From assembly GCA_017991555.1 (NCBI GenBank), contig JAGOQM010000006.1:180218-244217 (forward strand): 64,000 bases of DNA. The letters run 5' to 3'. The first letter of the stretch is position 1. Each line of letters starts with the position of its first letter. Shown here piece by piece: positions 26,588 through 34,144 of this stretch. The DNA comes from Neisseriaceae bacterium (GTDB lineage Bacteria > Pseudomonadota > Gammaproteobacteria > Burkholderiales > Neisseriaceae). Made by a program: the position numbers and the translations under genes. Under the pieces are notes generated by a model that ran no database searches, was not told the origin of the DNA, and worked only from the letters and a program-made list of their open reading frames with translations.

Positions 26588-26871
26588 ATGCTCTATCTAT
26601 GCTTTATGGGAACTTGTTTACTGGCTGGATCTACAGATTTAAGTATTAGCTTACTTAACATCTTGGAAAAGTGGGTTAAATATTGGCTTTGGAGAAAGGC
26701 AACATCTACTCTCGCGAGAGATAAGTCTTTTTTGATTACGAAGAGCTCCTTACAAAGGAACCTCTTAAAAATGGTTATTTTTAGCTGTAAGTATTACCAT
26801 TTTTTTGAATATGTAGTTAATTTATTATCGCAACATTTAACGTAATCCGACTTTTAGCCCTTTGATTCTTT
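26575..26871 (+). ncRNA. Candidate retron template RNA (msr-msd) region
   Basis: Retron reverse transcriptases need a structured RNA just upstream, and this is the only interval next to the RT. Nested complementarity is visible. AGGAGAATCA (26575-26584) pairs with TGATTCTTTT (26862-26871) through G-T pairs. AAAAGT (26667-26672) plus GTTAAATATTGGC (26675-26687) pair with GCAACATTTAAC (26830-26841) and ACTTTT (26850-26855). A hairpin TTAAGTA-TTAGCT-TACTTAA (26639-26658) carries TTAGC, resembling the AGC around branching guanosines in known msr RNAs. CTCTCGCGAGAG and AATGGT...ACCATT stems lie inside. The limits are guesses, and the same DNA holds an 85-codon ORF. Confidence 0.3.
26588..26845 (+). 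CDS. Hypothetical 85-residue protein upstream of the retron RT
   Basis: 85 codons from an ATG with a strong AAGGAG site 7 nt upstream. It starts with a hydrophobic stretch LYLCFMGTCLLAG, then has a basic, aromatic-rich body (KWVKYWLWRK, CKYYHFFEYVV). No family is recognised. The frame is open further upstream to 26504. It lies 41 bp before the RT gene, so it could be a third retron component. Alternatively the frame is fortuitous and the DNA encodes the retron RNA. Composition is AT-rich like the RT gene. Confidence 0.35.
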   Translation: MLYLCFMGTCLLAGSTDLSISLLNILEKWVKYWLWRKATSTLARDKSFLITKSSLQRNLLKMVIFSCKYYHFFEYVVNLLSQHLT

Positions 26872-26886
26872 TATTATTAAATCACT

Positions 26887-28119
26887 ATGAATAAGTTTAA
26901 TTTTGATAAGCCATACTACACTCAAAGACCTATTTCAAGCATAAAAGCCCTAGCGAATGCGCTCGGTGCAGACCAACAAGCATTAATTCAGTTAGCAAAC
27001 AACAAAACTAACTACCACTATTATACTAAACATGTAAAATCAGGCTCCAAGACTAAACAGCGTAGTATTTTTGACGCTAAACATTCACTTAAAAAAATTC
27101 AAAAACGGATCATTTCAAGAATATTTTGTCATATCGAATTTCCCCAATATCTACACGGTGGAATTAAAGACTTAAACCAACCTCGAGATTATTTTTCCAA
27201 TGCAACAGTCCATTGCAATTCCAAAAATATTATATCTTTAGATATAAAAAACTTTTATGACTCAGTAAGAGATGACAAAGTTCTAATAATATTTCTGAAC
27301 TTTTTTAAATTCCCTAAAGATGTAGCCCAAATATTAACTCAATTAGTCACTGTGCAATGGTCCGACTATGATAAAGACATAAGCCAGTCGGCTCGTCATT
27401 TACCTCAGGGTGCACCGACCTCATCATATCTAGCTAATTTAATATTTTTTGATAATGAATATAAGCTTTTCAATCATTTTAAACGACAAAAAATTTCTTA
27501 TACACGCCTTTTGGATGATATTACTATTAGCTCTCTTTCAGAGTTTACTAAAGCACAAAAAACTAAAATTATTACTCGTGTTGCAGGAATGGTAAGAGAA
27601 TCTGATCTTAAACTTAATAATAAAAAAACAATATGTACAAGTTTTAGAGAGCCAGGCAAGAAAATGATCGTAACTGGACTCTGGGTAAATCATAGTATTC
27701 CAAAGCTACAAAAACATTCTTTGAAAAAAATTCTAGAAGGTGTTAAATCATGTGAATATATTCATTCGAGATGCCCTTTTTCTTTCGAATACCATAAAGA
27801 ATGGAATACCTACTCGGGAAAAGTCGCTAATATGGCTAGATCTTATCCAAACCTTGCTAAAAGATTAAGGGTCAGATTATCAACTATCTTACCCATATTT
27901 TCCCCAAAACAAACTCTTGTCTTAGAAAGACAAATTGATACTTTATTAAATTCAAAAACAACACAAACAAATAAACTTACAAATATCAAAAGATTTAACA
28001 AAGCTTATTACGCCATAGGCATAATAAGTAGAACGGATAAGCGCTTAGCTAGAAAATTAAGGTCTAGATTGCTAACTAGAATGCCAAATATTACCTATAA
28101 GGATTATTGGGAAAACTAA
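26887..28119 (+). CDS. Retron-type reverse transcriptase
   Basis: 410 residues. Retron hallmarks are the NAxxH motif (NATVH, 105-109) and the VTG motif (IVTGLWVN, 261-268). Polymerase motifs are SLDIKNFYDSV with catalytic D119, LPQGAPTSSYLANL (172-185) and the motif C region YTRLLDDITIS with D210 and D211. Motif C reads LLDD where YADD is usual. Retron RTs are mostly 300-350 residues; the basic C-terminal 110 residues are extra. Retron RTs make a short DNA-RNA hybrid (msDNA) from an upstream RNA, and with effectors act in phage defence. About 30% GC, clearly foreign. The stop is 1 nt before the cold-shock-like gene. Confidence 0.92.
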   Translation: MNKFNFDKPYYTQRPISSIKALANALGADQQALIQLANNKTNYHYYTKHVKSGSKTKQRSIFDAKHSLKKIQKRIISRIFCHIEFPQYLHGGIKDLNQPRDYFSNATVHCNSKNIISLDIKNFYDSVRDDKVLIIFLNFFKFPKDVAQILTQLVTVQWSDYDKDISQSARHLPQGAPTSSYLANLIFFDNEYKLFNHFKRQKISYTRLLDDITISSLSEFTKAQKTKIITRVAGMVRESDLKLNNKKTICTSFREPGKKMIVTGLWVNHSIPKLQKHSLKKILEGVKSCEYIHSRCPFSFEYHKEWNTYSGKVANMARSYPNLAKRLRVRLSTILPIFSPKQTLVLERQIDTLLNSKTTQTNKLTNIKRFNKAYYAIGIISRTDKRLARKLRSRLLTRMPNITYKDYWEN

Positions 28120-28120
28120 G

Positions 28121-28315
28121 ATGAAAGAAATTGGTTATATCAACGCCCTTGAGCAACTAAAAGGCTATGGCTTTATTAGGAGAGAGAGGGGGAAGGATTT
28201 ATTTTTTTTATATAAAAACGTATCAATTCAAAATATTTACCTTGGTTTACCTGTAAAATTTAAAGTCTGTAAAGATCAAAAAGGTACTATGGCAACAGAG
28301 ATTGAATTAATTTAA
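28121..28315 (+). CDS. Small cold-shock-domain protein, probable retron partner
   Basis: 64 residues resembling a CspA-type OB fold. It has an RNP1-like KGYGFIRRE (14-22), an RNP2-like KDLFFLYKNVS (25-35), and a closing strand GLPVKFKVCKDQKG then A-T-E-I-E-L, matching the VxFxxxxxxKGxxAxxV pattern of cold-shock proteins. RNP2 is DLFFLY where DVFVHF is usual, so nucleic-acid binding may differ. It starts 1 nt after the RT stop and is certainly co-translated with it. Cold-shock proteins are, as I recall, the accessory gene of one known retron class (Salmonella Se72). It is therefore the likely effector or RNA chaperone. Confidence 0.8.
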   Translation: MKEIGYINALEQLKGYGFIRRERGKDLFFLYKNVSIQNIYLGLPVKFKVCKDQKGTMATEIELI

Positions 28316-28351
28316 CAATATACAAACTTCTTTTTAAAAATAATCCAATAA

Positions 28352-29287
28352 CTAACGAAACAGTCCCGAAGCCATTAAGGCCTTGAGTAAATCCTGCACC
28401 GAGGTTGGCAAAAGCCGATTACGCCGCACGATCAGCTGCGCTCTGGCGCCTTCAAAAACGGGACTGGTGGTGCGCAGCGCCACACATTCACCAGCGGCCA
28501 CCTCTTCCACCACGTCGCGTTCGCGCATAAAGCTCACCCCTAAGCCGGCGCGGGCAAACTGGCGCAAGGCCATCACCGAGCTGGTCACCAGCCCCGGCGT
28601 GAATTTTACCTGGTCGTGTAACTCGGCCGCATCCACCATTTGCCGAAAGCCAAACCCTGGCGGCATGATGCCGACGCGGTAAGGCAACAAGGCCTTCAAC
28701 TCAATCGGTCCCTTATGCCCGGCCAAAGGGTGATCGGTGCGCACCGACACGCAAATCGGTTCCAGATGATCGGCCATCACCTCAATTTCGGGCGGCAGCT
28801 GCGCGGCATAGGCGAGGCCGATGTGGGCTCGATCTTCCACCACGTGCCGCACCAGCTCGTTCATGTTCATCAAGTCTAAGGCGATTTCGATATTGGGATT
28901 GTCGTGGCCAAAGTCGCACAGGGTGCGGTTAATCAGCTCGGGCACAAACCCTTCGCCCGACACCAGCTTGACCCGGCCGCGACGCGATTGATTGAGCTCG
29001 CACAGCGCGCTCATCAAGGCCTCTTCTTTTTCTAGCCGCTCTTTCACATAGGCCATCACCACCCAAGCGGCTTCGGTGGGCTTGAGCCGATTGCCGCGGC
29101 GTTCAAACAAAGTGGTGTTTAAATCCAGTTCAAGCTGCTGAATTTGACGGCTGATGACCGACTGCTCGACATCGAGCTGGTCGGCTGCCTGGCGCATGGA
29201 ACCCGCCTGCACGGTGGCGAAAAAATAGCGCAAGCGCCGCTCACTCAAGCCTTGCGGGGCGCTGCCGAAGGGAAAATGGATGGCCAT
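28352..29287 (-). CDS. LysR-type regulator beside an MFS/MlrC unit
   Basis: 311 residues. The N-terminal LysR helix-turn-helix is about residues 17-75 (LSERRLRYFFATVQAGSMRQAADQL, QSVISRQIQQLE). The effector-binding domain begins near 95 (GRVKLVSGEGFVPELI) and includes a long RVGIMPPGFGFRQMVD segment. It is divergent from the MFS-mlrC pair with a 146-bp gap, so it very likely controls that pair. The ligand is unknown. The ATG at 29287 is used; a GTG four codons earlier is possible. Its 3' end borders the AT-rich retron island. Confidence 0.88.
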   Translation of the reverse strand: MAIHFPFGSAPQGLSERRLRYFFATVQAGSMRQAADQLDVEQSVISRQIQQLELDLNTTLFERRGNRLKPTEAAWVVMAYVKERLEKEEALMSALCELNQSRRGRVKLVSGEGFVPELINRTLCDFGHDNPNIEIALDLMNMNELVRHVVEDRAHIGLAYAAQLPPEIEVMADHLEPICVSVRTDHPLAGHKGPIELKALLPYRVGIMPPGFGFRQMVDAAELHDQVKFTPGLVTSSVMALRQFARAGLGVSFMRERDVVEEVAAGECVALRTTSPVFEGARAQLIVRRNRLLPTSVQDLLKALMASGLFR

Positions 29288-29433
29288 GATGACTTTCACT
29301 GATGACTAATAAGCATCACTAAACTACCGCTTTGTTCATTGAAGCGCAATATTTTTGTGCCTATACTGATTTTACATAAGATTCATTGGGTTAAATGAAT
29401 CTACAATAAACACACGCTCTTAGAGGAGTCATC

Positions 29434-30738
29434 ATGAACCCTAACCCAAGCGCCACGGGCCAGCTGCCCAATGGCGACCCCGCCCTAACCAAAATTTACG
29501 CCAAAATTAACCTGCGCCTGCTGCCGTTTTTGCTGCTGTGCTACTTTTTTGCTTACTTAGACCGCGTCAACATTGGCTTTGCCAAGCTGCAAATGCAAAG
29601 CGACCTCGGCATGTCTGATGCCGTCTACGGCTTTGCCGCCGGCATTTTCTTTTTGGGCTATGTGATGTTTGAAGTGCCCAGCAACCTGCTGCTGGAAAAA
29701 ATTGGCGCCCGTAAGTCGATCGCCCGCATCATGGTGCTGTGGGGCCTGACCTCGGCCTCGATGCTGTTTGTCACCAACGAAACCAGTTTCTACATTCTGC
29801 GCTTTTTACTGGGCGTGTTTGAGGCCGGCTTTGCCCCTGGCATGATCTTCTATTTGACCTATTGGTATTCTGGCGCCCGCATGGCCCGTGTGATGTCCAT
29901 CGTGATGCTGGCTGGGCCTTTAGGCGGCATGCTGGGCGGGCCGGTGTCGGCGTGGATCATGGCCACCATGAGCGACAGCAGCATTATGGCGGGCTGGCAG
30001 TGGCTGTTCCTGATTGAAGGCTTACCATGCGTGTTCTTAGGCGTGATGGCGTTTTATTACCTTGACGACAAGCCTGGCGAGGCCAAATGGTTGTCGACTG
30101 CTGAAAAAGCGCTGTTGGTGCAAGACATCGGCAAAACCAAAGAAACCAGCCACCACGGCTTTAAAACCGTGCTACGCGATCCTTGGGTTTACCTGCTGGC
30201 GTTTGCCTATTTTTGCCTCATCAGCGGCATTTACGCCATCGCCTTCTGGCTGCCAACCCTCATCAGCGGCAGCGGCATCACCGACTTGAAGCAGGTTGGC
30301 CTGTACTCCGCCATTCCCTATGTGTGTGCGGCCGTGTTTATGTGGTGGTTTGCCAAAAGTTCTGACAAGCATCAAGAGCGTCGCTGGCACAGCACTTTGC
30401 CGGCCCTGTTTGCCGCCATTGCCTTGGCCTTGGCCATTGTGTTTGGCGACCACTTCGCCGTGTCTTTGGCCGCCATTTCTTTGGCCACAGGCCTTATGTG
30501 GGCAGCTTACACCGTGTTTTGGGCGATTCCGTCACAGTATTTGGAAGGCTCTGCCGCCGCTGGTGGCATTGCCCTCATCAACAGCATTGGCCTCTTGGGT
30601 GGCTTGGTTAGCCCGATGTTGATGGGGTTTGTGAAAGAAGCCACGGGTTCGTTAATGGCCGGCTGGTTCTCGATTGCCGCCGTGCTCGCCCTAGGCGCCC
30701 TAACCTTGCTGTTCGTGGCCCAGAAAAAGAAAAAATAA
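29434..30738 (+). CDS. MFS transporter, anion:cation symporter (ACS) family
   Basis: 434 residues and about 12 membrane segments. The ACS signature DRVNIGFAKLQMQSDLGMSD spans about 44-63, with LLEKIGARKSIARIMVLWG after segment 2. Members import organic anions such as tartrate, phthalate, hexuronates or galactonate with protons. A GAGG ribosome site precedes the ATG. It is followed 83 bp later by mlrC, with a 13-bp hairpin between, so the pair is probably one operon importing and breaking down a carboxylated or peptide-like compound. The substrate is not known. Confidence 0.88.
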   Translation: MNPNPSATGQLPNGDPALTKIYAKINLRLLPFLLLCYFFAYLDRVNIGFAKLQMQSDLGMSDAVYGFAAGIFFLGYVMFEVPSNLLLEKIGARKSIARIMVLWGLTSASMLFVTNETSFYILRFLLGVFEAGFAPGMIFYLTYWYSGARMARVMSIVMLAGPLGGMLGGPVSAWIMATMSDSSIMAGWQWLFLIEGLPCVFLGVMAFYYLDDKPGEAKWLSTAEKALLVQDIGKTKETSHHGFKTVLRDPWVYLLAFAYFCLISGIYAIAFWLPTLISGSGITDLKQVGLYSAIPYVCAAVFMWWFAKSSDKHQERRWHSTLPALFAAIALALAIVFGDHFAVSLAAISLATGLMWAAYTVFWAIPSQYLEGSAAAGGIALINSIGLLGGLVSPMLMGFVKEATGSLMAGWFSIAAVLALGALTLLFVAQKKKK

Positions 30739-30744
30739 GCTGCC

Positions 30745-30776
30745 GCCGTTGGCTCAGCCGCGCCTGAGCCAACGGC
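30745..30776 (+). other. Intergenic hairpin between the MFS gene and mlrC
   Basis: GCCGTTGGCTCAG, 6-nt loop, CTGAGCCAACGGC: a 13-bp perfect stem without a T-run. It is likely an mRNA processing or stability element inside the operon. Confidence 0.5.
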
Positions 30777-30821
30777 CACACACCATCAACACACGCATCA
30801 GCATTACTGAGGAGCCCCCTT

Positions 30822-32309
30822 ATGCGCATCATCATTGCCGGTTTCCAACACGAAACCAATACCTTCGCGCCCACCCAAGCCACTTACGATAAGTTTGAAC
30901 ACGGCGGCGGCTATCCGCCGATGTGCCATGGCAACGCATTGTTTGACCTTAAAGACATGAACATTCCGGTGGCCGGCTTCATCAATCAGGCCCAGCAACA
31001 AGGCCATGAACTCATTCCCGTGCTCTGGACCGCCGCCGCGCCCTCGGCCCACGTCACCGAAGACGCCTTTGAGCGCATCTGCGCCGAGATCACCGCGGCG
31101 GTGGCCGAACACCAGCCAGACGGGGTTTATTTAGACCTCCACGGCGCCATGGTGTGTGTCCACGTCGATGATGGCGAGGGCGAACTGTTGGCCCGCCTCC
31201 GCGCCCTATTGGGTCCAAACAAGCCGCTGGTGGCCAGCCTGGATTTACACGCCAACGTGACCGAGTTAATGCTCACCAGCGCCGATCGCCTGGTGGCCTA
31301 CCGTACCTATCCCCACGTCGACATGGCCGAAACCGGCGCCCGCGCAGCGGTGCAAATGCATGCCTGCCTCAACGGGGAATCCGCCGTTTTGGTCAGTCGC
31401 CGCCTGCCCTTCTTGACCCCGATCAACGCCCAATGCACCTTCGTTGAGCCCGCCCGCAGCGTTTATGCCGCCGTGGCTGAATTAGAGCAAAACGACATGA
31501 CCTCAATGTCGTTTGCCACCGGCTTTCCCGCAGCAGATTTTCCAGAATGCGGCGGCGTGGTGTGGGGCTATGCGCCGACTAAGGCCATCGCCCAAGCCAG
31601 CGTCGATTTGATTTACCAACAAATTGTCGGCAACGAAGCCGCTTGGGACATCTCGTTTTTAAGCCCTGAAGCCGCCGTGGCCGAAGCCATGGCCTTAGCC
31701 GCCAACGCCGACAAACCGGTGGTGATTGCCGACACCCAAGACAATCCCGGCGCCGGCGGCGACGCCAACACCATGGGCGTGCTCAAGGCCTTGGTGGCCG
31801 CCAAAGCCCAAAAAGCCGCCATCGGCCTCATCGTCGACCCGGCCGCAGTGGCCGCCGCCTATGCCGCCGGTGAAGGCGCCCACATCGACATCGCTCTGGC
31901 CGGCACCTCTGGCATTGAGGGCGACAGCCCGCTGCAGGCCACGTTTACGGTGAAATCTTTGTCCGATGGCCGCTGCCAGTACGGTGGCCCCATGATGCAT
32001 GGCGTTCTGGTCGACGTTGGCCGCAGCGCCTGCTTGATGATTGATGACATTGCCGTGGTCGTCAGCACCGACAAGGCACAAATGCTCGACCGCAACCTGT
32101 TTCGCATGGCCGGCGTTCACCCCGAAGAGATGGCCATCGTGGTGGTCAAAAGCTCGGTGCATTTCCGGGCCGACTTTGAACCCATCGCCGCGGCTGTGCT
32201 GATTGCCAAAGCCCCTGGGCCATTACTGGCCGACCCTGTTGACCTGCCTTGGCAAAACCTACGCCCAGGCATTCGCCTCAAACCGCTGGGACCGGTGTTT
32301 CAACCCTAA
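30822..32309 (+). CDS. M81-family metallopeptidase (MlrC, microcystinase C-like)
   Basis: 495 residues. It opens with MRIIIAGFQHETNTFAP, the family N terminus with a probable zinc His. It also has YLDLHGAMV (about 103-111), SLDLHANVT (about 140-148) and a C-terminal MlrC_C part with DNPGAGGDANTMGVL (about 307-321). MlrC in Sphingomonas hydrolyses linear microcystin fragments. Most relatives sit in catabolic operons and act on unknown amides or peptides. Here the partner is an ACS-type importer with a divergent LysR regulator. A strong terminator follows. Confidence 0.9.
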   Translation: MRIIIAGFQHETNTFAPTQATYDKFEHGGGYPPMCHGNALFDLKDMNIPVAGFINQAQQQGHELIPVLWTAAAPSAHVTEDAFERICAEITAAVAEHQPDGVYLDLHGAMVCVHVDDGEGELLARLRALLGPNKPLVASLDLHANVTELMLTSADRLVAYRTYPHVDMAETGARAAVQMHACLNGESAVLVSRRLPFLTPINAQCTFVEPARSVYAAVAELEQNDMTSMSFATGFPAADFPECGGVVWGYAPTKAIAQASVDLIYQQIVGNEAAWDISFLSPEAAVAEAMALAANADKPVVIADTQDNPGAGGDANTMGVLKALVAAKAQKAAIGLIVDPAAVAAAYAAGEGAHIDIALAGTSGIEGDSPLQATFTVKSLSDGRCQYGGPMMHGVLVDVGRSACLMIDDIAVVVSTDKAQMLDRNLFRMAGVHPEEMAIVVVKSSVHFRADFEPIAAAVLIAKAPGPLLADPVDLPWQNLRPGIRLKPLGPVFQP

Positions 32310-32337
32310 TAAAAACCCAAACACACGCTTCAACAAC

Positions 32338-32370
32338 AAACGCCAGCCAAGTCATCGGCTGGCGTTTTTC
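32338..32370 (+). terminator. Terminator after mlrC
   Basis: AAACGCCAGCC, 8-nt loop, GGCTGGCGTTTTT; lies 29 bp past the mlrC stop and just before the convergent LysE-family gene. Confidence 0.88.
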
Positions 32371-32382
32371 GCGTCTGCGGCC

Positions 32383-33012
32383 TTAATGCCCCCCACCGAT
32401 GGAAAAGCCCAATAACAACAAGCCCAGCAGGCCCAGCAGCACGCCCAAAAAGCGATTCACCCCCACCTGCCGTTGCAACAGCCGCTGGCGCAGATGCGGC
32501 TGCGACAGCAATAAGGCCACCAAGGCAAACCACAAGCCATGCGCCAAAGATAAAAACAGCCCATAGCCCATCTGGCGCCACAGCGCCGTGTCCACGCCCA
32601 CGATTTGGGTAAACAGGCTCAACACAAACAGCGTGGTCTTAGGGTTTAAAGCATTGGTTAAAAACCCAACGCGCCACGCCTGCCAGGCCGTGTACTCCAG
32701 CGCCAAACCCTGATCTTGCCCTTGCTCTCGCACGGGCCTCTGGGTAAAGGTTTGCCAGCCCAAAAAGAGCAAATAGGCCACCCCCACCATTTTGACACCC
32801 TGTAACAGCCAAGGCGCCTGCACCAGCAATAAGCTCACCCCCAAAACCGTATACGCCACGTGTACCCACACCCCTGTCGCAATGCCCAGCGCCGTCCATA
32901 AGCCTCGGGCACGGCCATAAACATAGCTGTTGCGCGTCACCATGGCAAAATCCGCACCCGGGCTGATGACCGCCAACAGGGTGATGCCGATCACCGCCGC
33001 CATTTCATTCAC
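32383..33012 (-). CDS. LysE-family amino-acid exporter (RhtB type)
   Basis: 209 residues with about 6 hydrophobic segments. The family signature is ISPGADFAMVTRNSYVYGRARGL-like at the N terminus (ISPGADFAMV, 16-25, then G-R-x-x-G-L). A TNALNPKTTLFVLSLF motif follows near residue 120. Such proteins export amino acids, homoserine lactones or related metabolites from the cytoplasm. A LysR gene is divergent with a 182-bp gap, a frequent pairing that suggests inducer-controlled efflux. The substrate is unknown. Confidence 0.9.
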   Translation of the reverse strand: MNEMAAVIGITLLAVISPGADFAMVTRNSYVYGRARGLWTALGIATGVWVHVAYTVLGVSLLLVQAPWLLQGVKMVGVAYLLFLGWQTFTQRPVREQGQDQGLALEYTAWQAWRVGFLTNALNPKTTLFVLSLFTQIVGVDTALWRQMGYGLFLSLAHGLWFALVALLLSQPHLRQRLLQRQVGVNRFLGVLLGLLGLLLLGFSIGGGH

Positions 33013-33194
33013 AATCTGCTCCTAATGGTCACACAAAACCCTTGCTGTAGACGGGCCTGAGCCTTATCATTAAACCAACCGCTTACCATCCTAAACGCTC
33101 CCTATAATGGTCAATAAACGGCCTCATTTTGGCCCATAGTCAGCGTCTTTAAAATCGACTTTTACGCCCCTAAATAGGTGAGAAAAAGGAACAG

Positions 33195-34076
33195 ATGAAC
33201 CGTCCTTCATTGAATGCCCTGCGCTTTTTCTATCAGGTCACCCGCTCTGGCTCCCTCGTGGCCGCCAGCACCCAGCTCCACGTGACCCACGGCGCCATCA
33301 GCAAGCAAATCAAACAGCTTGAGGCAGAACTGGGGGTGGCACTGTTTCATCGCCAACACCGACGGCTCACCCTCACGCCGGCGGGCATCGCGCTCCAGCA
33401 AACCTGCGCTCAAGTGTTTCCCCTGCTGGCCGACTGTTTTGAGCGCATTGGCCAACAGGCGCCCAAAGACCTGGTGCTGTCCTGCGAGCCCACGCTGGCC
33501 ATGAAATGGCTCATTCCTCGGCTGCCCGACCTTAAGGCCCAATGCCCAGACTTAAACTTGGTCATCCTCGCCGCCGGCGGCCCGATTCATTTCCAACAGC
33601 AGGGCATAGACGTTGCCCTCAGGCGCCATGATTTCATCTGGCCGGCCCATGTCGACGCCATCAAAGTGGCCGACGAATGGATGGGCCCAGTGGCCACTAC
33701 GCCTCACCTCTCTGCCCTCACCCGTTTACACACCCACACCCGCCCAGAGGCTTGGACCCTGTGGCAACGGCGTAGCGCCACCGCGCTCATGCCCGCAGCC
33801 GACGAGGTGTATTTTGAACACTTTTATCTGTCGCTCCAAGCCGCAGCGGCGGGTGTCGGCGCAGCCATGACCTCGCTGTACATGGTGGACGCCGAGCTAC
33901 GTCAAGGTTGGCTACAGGCGCCGTATGGTTTTGTCACCGATGAGTCTGAATACTTTTTACTGTCAGATGCCCCCATGGCTGACGACCCACGTAAGCTGCG
34001 CTTACTGGCGTGGTTGCAAGCGGCCATGGCCGACACCCTAACGGCCTATGTCGACCGAAAACCATCACCAATATAG
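33195..34076 (+). CDS. LysR-type regulator divergent from the LysE-family gene
   Basis: 293 residues. The helix-turn-helix region is PSLNALRFFYQVTRSGSLVAA then THGAISKQIKQLEAELG (to about residue 48), in the GcvA-like subgroup style. The effector domain starts near 90. An AAAAGGA ribosome site precedes the ATG. Likely target: the divergent exporter at 32.4-33.0 kb. The start and length are normal for the family. Confidence 0.88.
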   Translation: MNRPSLNALRFFYQVTRSGSLVAASTQLHVTHGAISKQIKQLEAELGVALFHRQHRRLTLTPAGIALQQTCAQVFPLLADCFERIGQQAPKDLVLSCEPTLAMKWLIPRLPDLKAQCPDLNLVILAAGGPIHFQQQGIDVALRRHDFIWPAHVDAIKVADEWMGPVATTPHLSALTRLHTHTRPEAWTLWQRRSATALMPAADEVYFEHFYLSLQAAAAGVGAAMTSLYMVDAELRQGWLQAPYGFVTDESEYFLLSDAPMADDPRKLRLLAWLQAAMADTLTAYVDRKPSPI

Positions 34077-34101
34077 TCACCCTTACCCATCCTACTGCCA
34101 C

Positions 34102-34129
34102 AAAAAAAGCCACGCATCAGCGTGGCTTT
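34102..34129. terminator. Terminator after metC
   Basis: GCCACGC, ATCA loop, GCGTGGC. Leftward it is followed by seven T, so it serves metC; the rightward tail is only TTT. Confidence 0.82.
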
Positions 34130-34144
34130 GGGACTCATTAGGGC

